A stretch of DNA of 64,000 nucleotides from assembly GCA_902465435.1 (NCBI GenBank), contig CABQNH010000005.1, positions 13,884-77,883 on the forward strand. Direction: 5' to 3'. Every line of letters begins with the position of its first letter. The first letter of the stretch is position 1. Of the stretch, positions 33,752-43,008 are shown one piece after another. The translations under genes were made by a program, and so were the position numbers. Origin of the DNA: an uncultured Eubacteriales bacterium (GTDB taxonomy: Bacteria; Bacillota; Clostridia; Oscillospirales; Oscillospiraceae). A model generated the notes under the pieces. That model was given only the letters and a program-made list of their open reading frames with translations. It made no database searches and was not told the origin of the DNA.

Positions 33752-35283
33752 ACTTTACCCTCCCTTTTTGCGCCGGCCATGTAGAGGCCAAGCTCTTCAA
33801 CGGTAACCTTCTTCGGGTCAAACTCGCCGACGATCTCGCCCTCGTACATTACGAGGATGCGGTCGGAGAGATCCATGACCTCGTCCAGCTCCAGCGAGAC
33901 AAGCAGAACCGCCTTGCCCTCATCACGCTGCGCCACGATCTGCTTATGAATGTACTCGATTGCGCCGACGTCCAGACCACGCGTGGGCTGCACTGCAATC
34001 AGCAGCTCCGGATCCTTGTCGATCTCGCGGGCAACGATCGCCTTCTGCTGGTTGCCGCCAGACATAGCGCGCGCGACGGTCACAGGACCCTGACCGGAAC
34101 GAACGTCATACTGCTCGATCAGGCGATTTGCATAGTTGCGGATATTCTTGCGGCGGAGGAAGCCGAAGGAATCGGTGAATTCCGGCTCAAAATATCTCTG
34201 CAGGATCAGATTGTCTTCCAGCGTATAATCCAGAACCAGGCCGTGCTTGTGACGATCCTCCGGAATGTGGCTCATGCCCATCACGCTGCGTGTACGGATA
34301 GGCGCCTTCGTAATGTCCTTGCCAAGCAGATGGATCGATCCGGACTTGAGCGGCTCCAGACCGGACAGGCCGTAAACAAACTCCGTCTGACCGTTGCCGT
34401 CGATGCCCGCGATGCAGACGATCTCGCCTGCGCGAACCTGCAGGGAAACATCCTTGACCGCATTCTTCTTATGCACCTTCGATGCAACCGTCATATTCTC
34501 CACATCGAGGATCACATCACCGGGATGGCTTTCGCCCTTTTCAACATGGAAGTTGACGTCGCGGCCGACCATCATGGATGACAGCTCCTCCATCGTAGTG
34601 TCCGCCGTATTGACCGTGCCGATGTACTTGCCCTTACGCAGGACAGTGCAGCGGTCGGCAACCTCCATGATCTCATTGAGCTTGTGCGAAATGAAGAGGA
34701 TGGACTTACCCTCGGCGGCAAGGTTCTTCATGATCTGCATCAGCTCTTCGATCTCCTGCGGCGTCAGAACGGCCGTCGGCTCGTCGAAGATCAGGATCTC
34801 ATTATCCCGGTAGAGCATCTTCAGAATTTCGGTACGCTGCTGCATACCGACCGTGATATCCTCAATGACCGCGTCGGGGTCGACCTGAAGGCCATACTTA
34901 TCCGACAGGGCAATGACCTTTGCGCGTGCCTCTTCCTTCTTCAGGAAACCGTACTTGTTCGGCTCAACACCCAAGATGATATTGTCCAGAACCGTGAAGC
35001 ATTCGACCAGCTTAAAATGCTGGTGCACCATGCCGATGCCGAGGTCGTTGGCATCGTTCGGGTCATTGATCTGAACAACCTCGCCATCCTTCTTAATGAC
35101 GCCCTCTTCCGGATGATACAGACCGAAGAGAACCGACATCAAGGTGGACTTACCAGCACCGTTTTCGCCCAGCAGCGCGTGAATCTCGCCATGCTTTAAT
35201 TGCAGCGTAATATTATCGTTTGCAATAATGCCGGGAAATCTCTTGGTGATGTTAAGCATCTCAATGGCATATTGATTTTCCAA
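33745..35283 (-). CDS. Nucleoside ABC importer ATPase with two nucleotide-binding domains
   Basis: 512 residues from TTG at 35283 with GGGAGGTAG in front. The first ABC domain has [16 protein letters not shown] and [15 protein letters not shown]; the second has [29 protein letters not shown] and the degenerate distal region [15 protein letters not shown], the usual asymmetry of the sugar/nucleoside CUT2-like ATPases. It energises the two permeases. It has its own promoter, separated by a terminator from the substrate-binding protein gene. Confidence 0.93.
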   Translation of the reverse strand: MENQYAIEMLNITKRFPGIIANDNITLQLKHGEIHALLGENGAGKSTLMSVLFGLYHPEEGVIKKDGEVVQINDPNDANDLGIGMVHQHFKLVECFTVLDNIILGVEPNKYGFLKKEEARAKVIALSDKYGLQVDPDAVIEDITVGMQQRTEILKMLYRDNEILIFDEPTAVLTPQEIEELMQIMKNLAAEGKSILFISHKLNEIMEVADRCTVLRKGKYIGTVNTADTTMEELSSMMVGRDVNFHVEKGESHPGDVILDVENMTVASKVHKKNAVKDVSLQVRAGEIVCIAGIDGNGQTEFVYGLSGLEPLKSGSIHLLGKDITKAPIRTRSVMGMSHIPEDRHKHGLVLDYTLEDNLILQRYFEPEFTDSFGFLRRKNIRNYANRLIEQYDVRSGQGPVTVARAMSGGNQQKAIVAREIDKDPELLIAVQPTRGLDVGAIEYIHKQIVAQRDEGKAVLLVSLELDEVMDLSDRILVMYEGEIVGEFDPKKVTVEELGLYMAGAKREGKVC

Positions 35284-35336
35284 TCTTAACTACCTCCCAT
35301 GTTGTATAAATTGGCCACCCGCCAGTATTATACCTT

Positions 35337-35365
35337 ATTATACTATAGAACTCCATAAAATACAA
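35337..35365 (-). promoter_or_regulatory. SigA-type promoter of the ABC ATPase-permease genes
   Basis: TTGTAT, 17 bp, TATAAT on the minus strand; a second TATAAT lies 10 bp downstream (35327-35332). The gap 35366-35616 beyond it shows no gene. Confidence 0.6.
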
Positions 35366-35616
35366 AGAGTTTTTTTTAGTTTTTTTATGATTTTTATCAA
35401 ATGTTGCGAGAATTTTCCTGCGTGTCCGACCGCCGTGCAGTAATCGGACGCGCAGCCTCTTCCAATTCGCCGCTGCGCCGCGGCGCACTTCCGCACGATT
35501 CTCCTCTCCCTGCCCTGCCATCTGCCGGACCGATGTGCTTTCCCGCGCGGCAGTAAGCGCATTGTGTCGGGATCGGTCGGTGCGTGTCAGCCGCTCGGAA
35601 CCATTTGAAGGCTTTT

Positions 35617-35650
35617 TTACAAAAAAGGACGGGCAAAAAGCCCGTCCTTT
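35617..35650 (-). terminator. Terminator after the BMP lipoprotein gene
   Basis: AAAGGACGGGC with its complement around a short loop, then a run of T on the minus strand, 34 nt past the stop. It may partially separate the abundant binding protein from the transporter core. Confidence 0.85.
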
Positions 35651-35683
35651 CGTTGTCGCGTAAAGAACTTCGATGAGAAGAAA

Positions 35684-36940
35684 TTACTTGATGTTGCCCA
35701 GATCGTTGACCGTGATGGTCGTCGTCGGCATAGCGGTGGTGTCGTTGGAGACAGTCACTTCGCCCTTGAACATCTTAGCGACCAGCTCGAGGTAGTTGTC
35801 ATGCGTGAAGCTGTCGTCGAACTGCGTGGTCTCAGGAATCGCAACGTAGTTCTCAGCAGGATCTTCGGAGACGAGGCCAAGGGTCTCAACCTTGTGTGCG
35901 TACTTATCCCATGCGCCCTCGATGGTGAGGTCGGTCAGAGCGGTCTTAACGGTAGCTGCCAGACCCTTCATTGCGGAGGTGACAGTCATGCCTTCGCCGT
36001 ACTTGCCATCAATGTTGAAGCTCTGGTCGACGTCAACGCCGATCACCTTAGCGCCATCAACCTTCTGAGCAGCCTCGCAGACGGAGGTGAAGATGCCGCC
36101 GCCGCAAGCGAAGGTGACTTCCACGTTCTTCTGCTGATAGATGGTGTCCATGTAAGCGGTGATGTCCGCATCGCCGAAGAACTGGTTGCCATAGAAGTAC
36201 TCGATGGTGACCTGATCAGCAATGTTCAGCTCGACTGCAGCAGCGTCAGCACCCTGAACGAAGCCGTAGCCATAGCGGATAACAGCAGGAACTGCCATGC
36301 CGCCGCAGAAAGCGAGGTGCTTGTAGCCCAGCTTCACTGCTGCGTAGCCAGCCATGTAGCCAGCCAGCTCTTCCTGGTAAACAGCGCACCAAACGTTGTC
36401 GCTGACGTGCGGCTCGTTGCTTGCGTCGATGAGCTCGGTACGGTTGCCGTTCTCGTCGTGGTTGTAGAAGGAATCCTCAAGGTCATACTCAGAGACGTCC
36501 AGGCCGATGAACTTGACATCGGGATATTCGTCCTGAACAGCGGTGATGGTGCCAGCGAAAGCGTAGCCAGGCATAACCATGACGTTGTAGCCTTCGTTGA
36601 CAGCAGCCTCGACCATTGCAACACGCTCAGGCGTGGAGTCGCCGGTCGGCTTGTAGTAGGTGAAGTCCAGACCATTCTCTTCGCAGAAAGCCTTGCAAGC
36701 TTCGTAAGTAGTCTGGTTGAAGGACTGGTCGGTGATATCGCCGTAGTCGGTGATCATCGCGATTCTGTAGGATTTGTCAGCGGTCTTTGCAGGATCGGTC
36801 ACAACAGGCTCTTCGCCGGTTGCAACGGGCTCGTTGGTAGCCGGTGTCGTATCATCGGCCTTCTTGTCATCCTTTTTGCAGCCTACGAACAGGCAGGCAA
36901 CCATTGCGAGGACAAGAATGAGAGCTAAGAGTTTCTTCAT
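35684..36940 (-). CDS. BMP family nucleoside-binding lipoprotein
   Basis: 418 residues with a TTGGAGGTA ribosome site. Signal peptide and lipobox (CLFVGC) end at Cys21, followed by an Asp/Thr-rich linker. The Med/BMP domain is recognised by RIAMITDYGDITDQSFNQ, VMVMPGYAF, FIGLDVSE, HLAFCGGMAVPAV and VIGVDVDQSFN. It captures purine or pyrimidine nucleosides outside the cell. Downstream after a terminator come the ATPase and two permeases; upstream come deoxynucleoside salvage enzymes, supporting nucleoside specificity. Codon usage is biased, fitting high expression. Confidence 0.92.
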   Translation of the reverse strand: MKKLLALILVLAMVACLFVGCKKDDKKADDTTPATNEPVATGEEPVVTDPAKTADKSYRIAMITDYGDITDQSFNQTTYEACKAFCEENGLDFTYYKPTGDSTPERVAMVEAAVNEGYNVMVMPGYAFAGTITAVQDEYPDVKFIGLDVSEYDLEDSFYNHDENGNRTELIDASNEPHVSDNVWCAVYQEELAGYMAGYAAVKLGYKHLAFCGGMAVPAVIRYGYGFVQGADAAAVELNIADQVTIEYFYGNQFFGDADITAYMDTIYQQKNVEVTFACGGGIFTSVCEAAQKVDGAKVIGVDVDQSFNIDGKYGEGMTVTSAMKGLAATVKTALTDLTIEGAWDKYAHKVETLGLVSEDPAENYVAIPETTQFDDSFTHDNYLELVAKMFKGEVTVSNDTTAMPTTTITVNDLGNIK

Positions 36941-37055
36941 TTTGTATTTACCTCCAAATGATTTTGTTGATCGGCCTCATGCCGTCAGATACATTCTCGC
37001 ACAAATCTTGCGAAAAATCAACCATATATTAAAATTTTGTTAAATATAGCTAAAA

Positions 37056-37469
37056 TCAGCCCCCTAAATCCTCCGGAGAAAAGCTTGCAGGTAGTACTTC
37101 TGACAAAGTCATGACCAAATACTCGTCGTTTGCCTTTCCGAAGATTACCTTGAAATCCTTCTTGCAGAATTCCTGCATGACCTGACGGCAGATGCCGCAG
37201 GGCGAGGCATAGTTTTCCGGCTCCGTTCCGGTCGGCCCGCCGACGACCGCGATCGCGGTAAAGTCGCGCTTGCCGTCGTAGACCGCCTTGAAAAATGCGG
37301 TGCGCTCGGCGCAGTTCGTCGCGCCGAAGGATGCGTTTTCAATGTTGCAGCCCTGATAGACGCTGCCGTCCGCGCAGAGAAGCGCCGCGCCAACGGAAAA
37401 ATTGGAATACGGGCTGTAGGAGTGAAGTCTCGCCTGCCGTGCCATTTCAATCAGCTGCAGTTCCGTCAT
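37056..37469 (-). CDS. cdd: Cytidine deaminase
   Basis: 137 residues. The zinc site is NCAERTAFFKA (Cys-Ala-Glu, the tetrameric form) with PCGICRQVMQEF supplying the other cysteines; YSPYSNFSVGAALL and GCNIENASFGATNCAER are diagnostic. Converts cytidine and deoxycytidine to uridine and deoxyuridine. 22 nt downstream of deoB in the salvage operon. Confidence 0.94.
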   Translation of the reverse strand: MTELQLIEMARQARLHSYSPYSNFSVGAALLCADGSVYQGCNIENASFGATNCAERTAFFKAVYDGKRDFTAIAVVGGPTGTEPENYASPCGICRQVMQEFCKKDFKVIFGKANDEYLVMTLSEVLPASFSPEDLGG

Positions 37470-37491
37470 AGGGATACCCTCCTTACCTTAA

Positions 37492-38658
37492 TTACAAAAT
37501 TTCCTTGACAAGGCTCTTGCCTTCCGTCGAAAGCTTAACATCCAGCAGCTCGCAGATTGTCGCGGCAATCGTGCCGAAGCAATCGCGCGTACCAAGATTG
37601 CCCGGCTTGACCTGCTGGCCGAGGATCACGAGCGGCACATACTCTCTCGTGTGGTCGGTCGTTCTGAGGTAAGCAGGGTCGCAGCCGTGGTCGGCGGTAA
37701 TCATAACAAGATCGTCTTTTCCCATCTTCTCCATGAATTTGGGAAGCCAGGTGTCGAACTCCGTCAGCGCATTGGCGTAGCCGTCGATATTGCGGCGGTG
37801 GCCATAGAGCATGTCAAAGTCCACAAGGTTGATGAAGCACAGGCCGTGGAAATCGCGGTCGGCATAGCCCATCGTCTTGTTGAGGCCGTCGGCATTGCCC
37901 TTGGTGTAGATGAATTCCGTGTCGCCGTGACCAGCAAAAATATCGTGGATCTTGCCGACGGCGATGGAGTCCAGTCCCTTCTTGGAGATGGCGTCGAGCA
38001 TAGTTTCCTTCGGCGGCTCAAGCGAGAAGTCATGCCGGTTTGCCGTGCGGGTAAAGCCGTCCTTCTCATTGCCGATGAACGGGCGGGCGATTACGCGGCC
38101 GACGCCGTGCTTGCCGGTGAGGATCTTTCTTGCAATGCGGCAGTATTCATACAGCTTTTCGGGCGGGACGATATCCTCGTGCGCCGCGATCTGGAATACG
38201 GAGTCGGCGGAGGTATAAACGATCAGGTCGCCCGTGCGCATATGTTCTGCGCCGTACTTGGCAATGACCTCCGTGCCGGACCAGGGCGCATTGGCCAGAA
38301 CGCCGCGGCCGGTCTGCTCGCGGAAGGGCTTCAAGACCTCCTCCGGGAAGCCGTTGGGATAGGTCGGCAGCGGATTCGGCGATACGACGCCCGCGATCTC
38401 CCAGTGGCCGATCGTGGTGTCCTTTCCGGCGGACAGCTCCTTCAGGCGGCAGACTGCGCCGTTGGGGTTTGCCTCCTTCGGCAGGTAGTCCACGCCGTCC
38501 ATATTGCCGAGACCGGCCTTGAGCAGATGCGGGACGGAGAACTTCTTTGAGGTGGAGCAGCTTTTCAGCGTGTTGACGCCGAAATCGCCGAAGGACGCCG
38601 CATCCGGCATTTCGCCGACGCCGCAGGAATCAAGGACAAACAAGAAAATGCGTTTCAT
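37492..38658 (-). CDS. deoB: Phosphopentomutase
   Basis: 388 residues from ATG at 38658 after GAAAGGAGA; the longer frame upstream has no such site. Alkaline-phosphatase-fold metal ligands are in FLVLDSCGVGEMPDA, the catalytic threonine region KDTTIGHWE and the C-terminal VMITADHGCDP and TTDHTREYVPL. It interconverts (deoxy)ribose 1- and 5-phosphates, linking nucleoside phosphorolysis to central metabolism. Confidence 0.95.
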   Translation of the reverse strand: MKRIFLFVLDSCGVGEMPDAASFGDFGVNTLKSCSTSKKFSVPHLLKAGLGNMDGVDYLPKEANPNGAVCRLKELSAGKDTTIGHWEIAGVVSPNPLPTYPNGFPEEVLKPFREQTGRGVLANAPWSGTEVIAKYGAEHMRTGDLIVYTSADSVFQIAAHEDIVPPEKLYEYCRIARKILTGKHGVGRVIARPFIGNEKDGFTRTANRHDFSLEPPKETMLDAISKKGLDSIAVGKIHDIFAGHGDTEFIYTKGNADGLNKTMGYADRDFHGLCFINLVDFDMLYGHRRNIDGYANALTEFDTWLPKFMEKMGKDDLVMITADHGCDPAYLRTTDHTREYVPLVILGQQVKPGNLGTRDCFGTIAATICELLDVKLSTEGKSLVKEIL

Positions 38659-38762
38659 GATATAGGGATCTCCTTTCGATGGTGATAACCCCATCGCGCC
38701 ATACGGCCGTATTGGGGCAATTGCCGCAATCCTTTCGATTGCGGCAAATTGACAGGCAAACA

Positions 38763-39503
38763 TTACTTTTCAAGCTTGAGGGCGGTCTCCAGAGCAATGC
38801 CCATCATCTCGGTGAACGAGGTCTGACGCTCGGAAGCGGGCAGAGACTCGCCGGTCAGCATATGGTCGGACACGGTGCAGAGACACAGTGCGTTCTTCCC
38901 GGCGCGCGCCGCGTTCATGTAAAGGCCGGCGGCCTCCATCTCGCAGGCCATAACGCCCATGCGGATCCACGCGGGAACCGTCTGCAGAACCTCCGGCACG
39001 CCGTCGTCGTCATTATAGAAGTTGTCGGTGGACAGAACGTTGCCGACATGGAAGGTCGCGCCCGCCTCGCGGCAGGACTTCACGGCGGCGTCGAGCATCT
39101 CAAAGGAAGCGATCGGCGCGAAGGTGCCGTTCAGGTGGAACTGGTGTGCAAAGTTCGAGTCGGTGCAGGCGCCCTCGGCAACCAGAATGTCGCGGACATG
39201 GATATTGGGGTTGATGGAGCCGGCGGAGCCGATGCGCATGATATTGCGGACGCCGTAGGCATTGTACAGCTCATAGGAATAGATGCCGATTGAGGGAATG
39301 CCCATGCCGGAGGCCATGACGGAAATCTTCATGCCCTTGTAGTAGCCGGTATAGCCCTGCACGCCGCGCACGTTATTGACAAGGCGGATGTTTTCCAAAA
39401 AGTTCTCTGCAATAAACTTGGAGCGCAGCGGATCGCCCGGCATCAGCACGGTCTGGCCGAAATCATCGGGTGTCGCGTTGATATGAGGAGTCGGATAGTT
39501 CAT
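38763..39503 (-). CDS. deoD: Purine nucleoside phosphorylase, DeoD type
   Basis: 246 residues with AAAGGGGAAC before the ATG. HINATPDDFGQTVLMPGDPLR, GYTGYYKG, SVMASGMGIPSIGIYSYEL and the purine site CEMEAAGLYM with VSDHML mark the hexameric DeoD family. It phosphorolyses purine (deoxy)nucleosides to base and pentose 1-phosphate, which DeoB then isomerises. 33 nt after tdk. Confidence 0.95.
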   Translation of the reverse strand: MNYPTPHINATPDDFGQTVLMPGDPLRSKFIAENFLENIRLVNNVRGVQGYTGYYKGMKISVMASGMGIPSIGIYSYELYNAYGVRNIMRIGSAGSINPNIHVRDILVAEGACTDSNFAHQFHLNGTFAPIASFEMLDAAVKSCREAGATFHVGNVLSTDNFYNDDDGVPEVLQTVPAWIRMGVMACEMEAAGLYMNAARAGKNALCLCTVSDHMLTGESLPASERQTSFTEMMGIALETALKLEK

Positions 39504-39536
39504 AATGGTTCCCCTTTCAAATATTGAAATACAAAA

Positions 39537-40121
39537 TTATTTTACCTTCCGGTGCTCACGGATATTGCGGATCCAGCACCTGTGGCACATTGCGGTATAG
39601 CAGTCGTTTCCGCCGAGCAGAAGCTGCGCGCCGTCCGTCACGACGTAGCCATCTGTGTCGATGCGGGCGTTGACGGTCGCCTTTCGGCCGCAGTCGCACA
39701 TGGTTTTGATCTCCGTGATCGTATCGGCGATCTCAAACAGGCGGCGGCTGCCGTCAAACAGGTGCGCCGTAAAGTCCGTCCGAAGGCCGAAGCAAAGGAT
39801 CGGGATATCATGCTCGTCCACAATACGGCGCAGCTGATCGATCTGCTCCGCCGTCATGAACTGGCATTCATCGACAATGATGACGTCCACCTTGTCCCGA
39901 TTTTCATAGAGCGAGACAAGATCCGCCTGCGGAGAAACGACCTCGGCGGGTGCCTCCAAGCCGATGCGGCTGCGCAGAATGATCGCGCCGTCGCGCTGAT
40001 CTGCGGAAGGCTTGATCAGCCAGACGCGCAGGTTGTTTTCTTCATAATTATATTTTGTGATGAGCGCCTGCGCCGTCTTGGACGAACCCATCGCGCCATA
40101 TTTGAAGTACAGCTTTGCCAT
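39537..40121 (-). CDS. tdk: Thymidine kinase
   Basis: 194 residues. P-loop GAMGSSKTAQAL, the Asp of VIVDECQFM, the lasso-domain zinc cysteines in MCDCGRKA and CYTAMCHRC, and YVVTDGAQLLLGG as the thymidine-binding lasso. Type II TK fold. First gene of the salvage operon, behind a good promoter. Confidence 0.95.
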   Translation of the reverse strand: MAKLYFKYGAMGSSKTAQALITKYNYEENNLRVWLIKPSADQRDGAIILRSRIGLEAPAEVVSPQADLVSLYENRDKVDVIIVDECQFMTAEQIDQLRRIVDEHDIPILCFGLRTDFTAHLFDGSRRLFEIADTITEIKTMCDCGRKATVNARIDTDGYVVTDGAQLLLGGNDCYTAMCHRCWIRNIREHRKVK

Positions 40122-40153
40122 TGCGATACCTCCGCATTCTGACTTGGGATTTT

Positions 40154-40182
40154 ATTATATAAGATTTTTTTGTTTTCTGCAA
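40154..40182 (-). promoter_or_regulatory. SigA-type promoter of the tdk-deoD-deoB-cdd operon
   Basis: TTGCAG, 17 bp, TATAAT on the minus strand, about 30 nt upstream of the tdk start. Confidence 0.8.
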
Positions 40183-40284
40183 CCAAAACTATTTTTGGAA
40201 CGGGAAAAAGCAAAAATTTGTTGCTTTGCAACAGATTTCGCGGCAAATTTTTTGCAAAAACGACCACGCAGACGCGGATTTTCT

Positions 40285-40313
40285 TTGACAATCCGTCCAG
40301 AACGGCGTATACT
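40285..40313 (+). promoter_or_regulatory. SigA-type promoter of the His-rich protein gene
   Basis: TTGACA, 17 bp, TATACT; start codon 48 nt downstream. Confidence 0.8.
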
Positions 40314-40360
40314 AAGAAAAAATATGTCTCGGCCCCAGCCGATCTGAGAGGAGCTTCCTT

Positions 40361-40699
40361 ATGCATTTTGAGCACGAGCACGACCACGAGCATACCCACG
40401 AGCACACGCATGACGGCGTGACGCATACGCATGCGCACACCCACGAGCATCCCCATGACCATGCGCATTGCCAATCCGATTGCTCCGCCTGCGGCGGCTG
40501 CAGCCCGATGGATGAGCTGAAGGCTATGATGAAATACATGGTCGGCCACAATGCCGCCCACGCACGCGAGCTGGCGGAGCTGGCAAAGCAGCTGGATGAT
40601 GCCGGAAACAAGACCGCCTATGAGCAGGTCATGCTGGCCGTCTCCGATTTTGAGAAGGGCAATCTGCGGCTCTCGACCGTTTTGGCCTCGATGGAATAA
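40361..40699 (+). CDS. Histidine-rich putative metal-binding protein
   Basis: 112 residues after a GAGAGGAGC site. The first 35 residues are almost entirely His alternating with Glu, Asp and Thr (about 16 His), then comes a Cys cluster CQSDCSACGGCS, then a 60-residue helical region (MDELKAMMKYMVGHNAAHARELAELAKQL). The layout suggests metal storage or delivery, with nickel or zinc the likely ions; a nickel role would fit CODH/ACS but is inference. A comparable His-rich N-terminus is on the CsoR-like repressor at 17 kb. No export signal. Specific family not recognised. Confidence 0.7.
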   Translation: MHFEHEHDHEHTHEHTHDGVTHTHAHTHEHPHDHAHCQSDCSACGGCSPMDELKAMMKYMVGHNAAHARELAELAKQLDDAGNKTAYEQVMLAVSDFEKGNLRLSTVLASME

Positions 40700-41309
40700 C
40701 GCCGCATCCCGCTTTTCCTGTTTAGGGGGGCCCAAAGCAGAAGGTCTCTGCAGGAGCCGTTTTGCTTTTCAAAAATCGCCTTTGCAGTTTCCCGGCGGCG
40801 CGCACTGTCCGATTGCTCGAACGGCACGGGGCTCTGCCGCAAAATAATAAAATACGCTTTCTAAAAGGGAAATATAGCGGCAGGAGTCACAACGTCATTG
40901 TGATTCCTGCCGCTAAAACACTATTTTGAACAGATTGCTTTGCAGCACTGCGCTTTTTCATGTGTCCATTTCTCTTTTGGAATTTCAAGCAGTCGGCACT
41001 TGCACTTACCGTTTTTTTACTTCCTTTTAGGGCGCTCTCGGCTGTTCGCTGACGCCGCGCCAAGGCGCATTTTGTCCCATTTCGCGGAAAAACATCCCCC
41101 CGGGGGGCTTGCGCGCACAAAGTGCGGTATGCTTTAATAAACGCAGCCGGAGCGCCCGGCTTTTTTCGCGAAAAATGCACATTGACAGTCTGTGTCCCCG
41201 GTCTGTCTGGCCACAGGCCGGGGACGGCGCCCAATCAAACCGCAAAAGAAGGACAGGCGCTTTTGTATTATACGCCTGCCTGTCCGAAAAGGAAAGGAAA
41301 AATAGGATC
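40700..41309. other. Non-coding gap with several hairpins upstream of the ABC importer
   Basis: No gene is supported in 610 bp. A 17-bp-stem hairpin (40876-40914) may end the His-rich gene. Nearer the importer there is a GCCGG/CCGGC stem followed by six T (about 41146-41167), a strong GTCCCCGG/CCGGGGAC stem (41192-41223) and a GGACAGG/CCTGTCC stem (about 41248-41282) just before the ribosome site. A terminator-like stem followed by others within a leader could be a regulatory switch; no known class was recognised. Confidence 0.4.
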
Positions 41310-42854
41310 ATGATGAAAAAAACTGCACTTCTGCTGCTGGCGCTGACGCTTCTGCTGTCGCTTGCCGCCTGCGGCAAAAACGACACGGCCGGAGACTCCG
41401 GTACGACGCTGGTCTACGGCTCGGCCGACTACACCCGAATCAATCCCGCCATGGACGAGCATTGCGAGATCAATCTGCTGCTCTTCAACGGACTGACCGC
41501 ACACGATGAAAACAACCAGATCGTCCCCGGCCTTGCCGAGCGCTGGGACTATGACGAGGAAGGCTGCACCTACACCTTCTATCTGCGCGACGGTATCAAG
41601 TGGCACGACGGCGAGCCGTTCACGGCCGCAGACGTCAAGTTCACCATTGAGGCGATCATGGACCCCGAAAACGGCTCGGAGAATGCGCCGAACTACGAGG
41701 ATGTGCAATCCATCACCGCACTGGACGAGCACACCATCCGCTTCCAGCTTGCCGCGCCGAACGTCGCCTTTCTGGAATACATGACCATGGCGATCCTGCC
41801 GCAGCACCTGCTTGAAGGCGAGAACATGCAGGAATCCGCCTTCTTCCGTGCGCCCGTCGGCACGGGGCCTTACCGGCTCGAGAGCTGGGATGTCGGCCAG
41901 TCCATCGTACTGGTCAAAAACGAGGATTACTATCTCGGCGCGCCCAAAATCGACCGGGTGATTTTTAAAATCGTAACGGACGATAACGCGCAGGCCGTTC
42001 AGCTTGCGAACGGCGAGCTGGATCTTGTGCTGCTCGACCCGAAAAACGCAAAAGGCTTTTCCGGCAAGAGCGGCTACACCTGCTACGATATGACCACCGC
42101 CGACTACCGCGGCATTCTGTTCAATTTCTGGAACGACTATTGGACAGAGAATCGCGATCTGATCCCCGCGGTCTGCTATGCCATTGACCGGCAGGCAATC
42201 ATCGACGCCGTCCTGTTAGGGCAGGGTATGCCGGCCTACAGCCCGCTCCAGCGAAACGAATACTGCTGCGAGGCGATCGAGCACTACGACTACAGCCCGG
42301 AAAAGGCAAGAGCCGTTCTGGAAAATGCCGGCTGCACCATGGGCGAAAACGGCTATTATACGCGAAACGGCGAGGAAATCGGCTTTGTGATCAGCGTCAT
42401 GTCCGGCGAGCAGGATCGTATTGATATCGCGCAGGCTGCTGCACAGCAGCTTTGCGAGGTCGGCATTCACTGCACGGTAGAGATTCCGGCGCAGATGGAC
42501 TGGGGCGGCCAGATGGCCTGCCTGATCGGCTGGGGCAGCCCCTTCGACGCAGATGACCATACCTATAAGGTATTCGGCACGGACAAGGGGGCAAACTATT
42601 CGGGCTATTCCAACGAGAAGGTTGACGAGGCCTTAACGCTTGCCCGCCAGACCTCCGACTCCGAGGCGCGGCGCGATGCCTATGCACGCTTCCAGCAGGC
42701 GCTTGCGGAGGATCCCGCCTATGCCTTCATCTGCTATATTGACGCAAACTATGTGGCAAAATCTACGATCCACGGCATTTCCGCCGATACGGTGCTTGGG
42801 CATCACGGCGTCGGCATCTTCTGGAACATTCAGGACTGGACGATAGAGGACTGA
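41310..42854 (+). CDS. Family 5 peptide/nickel-type substrate-binding lipoprotein
   Basis: 514 residues from the first of two adjacent ATG codons, after AAAGGAAA. Signal peptide and lipobox LSLAAC. The SBP_bac_5 fold is seen in PGLAERWDYDEEGCTYTFYLRDGIKWHDGEPFTAADVKF and the C-terminal NEKVDEALTLARQTSD. Family members bind oligopeptides, dipeptides, nickel-metallophore complexes or heme. The four transport genes follow directly. A nickel role would suit the CODH/ACS in this window but there is no residue-level proof. Confidence 0.88.
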   Translation: MMKKTALLLLALTLLLSLAACGKNDTAGDSGTTLVYGSADYTRINPAMDEHCEINLLLFNGLTAHDENNQIVPGLAERWDYDEEGCTYTFYLRDGIKWHDGEPFTAADVKFTIEAIMDPENGSENAPNYEDVQSITALDEHTIRFQLAAPNVAFLEYMTMAILPQHLLEGENMQESAFFRAPVGTGPYRLESWDVGQSIVLVKNEDYYLGAPKIDRVIFKIVTDDNAQAVQLANGELDLVLLDPKNAKGFSGKSGYTCYDMTTADYRGILFNFWNDYWTENRDLIPAVCYAIDRQAIIDAVLLGQGMPAYSPLQRNEYCCEAIEHYDYSPEKARAVLENAGCTMGENGYYTRNGEEIGFVISVMSGEQDRIDIAQAAAQQLCEVGIHCTVEIPAQMDWGGQMACLIGWGSPFDADDHTYKVFGTDKGANYSGYSNEKVDEALTLARQTSDSEARRDAYARFQQALAEDPAYAFICYIDANYVAKSTIHGISADTVLGHHGVGIFWNIQDWTIED

Positions 42855-43008
42855 CATATTCCTGACGAAATCGGCAGATGTGAATTGCGATTGGAACGCA
42901 GAATCCGCAAAAAACGACTTCCCATCTTGACAGATATAAAGTCGATCGACCGGTCGGCTTGACTGTCCTGCGAATGCCGCAGCAAAAAAGCAGGAAAGGA
43001 GCGCACGC

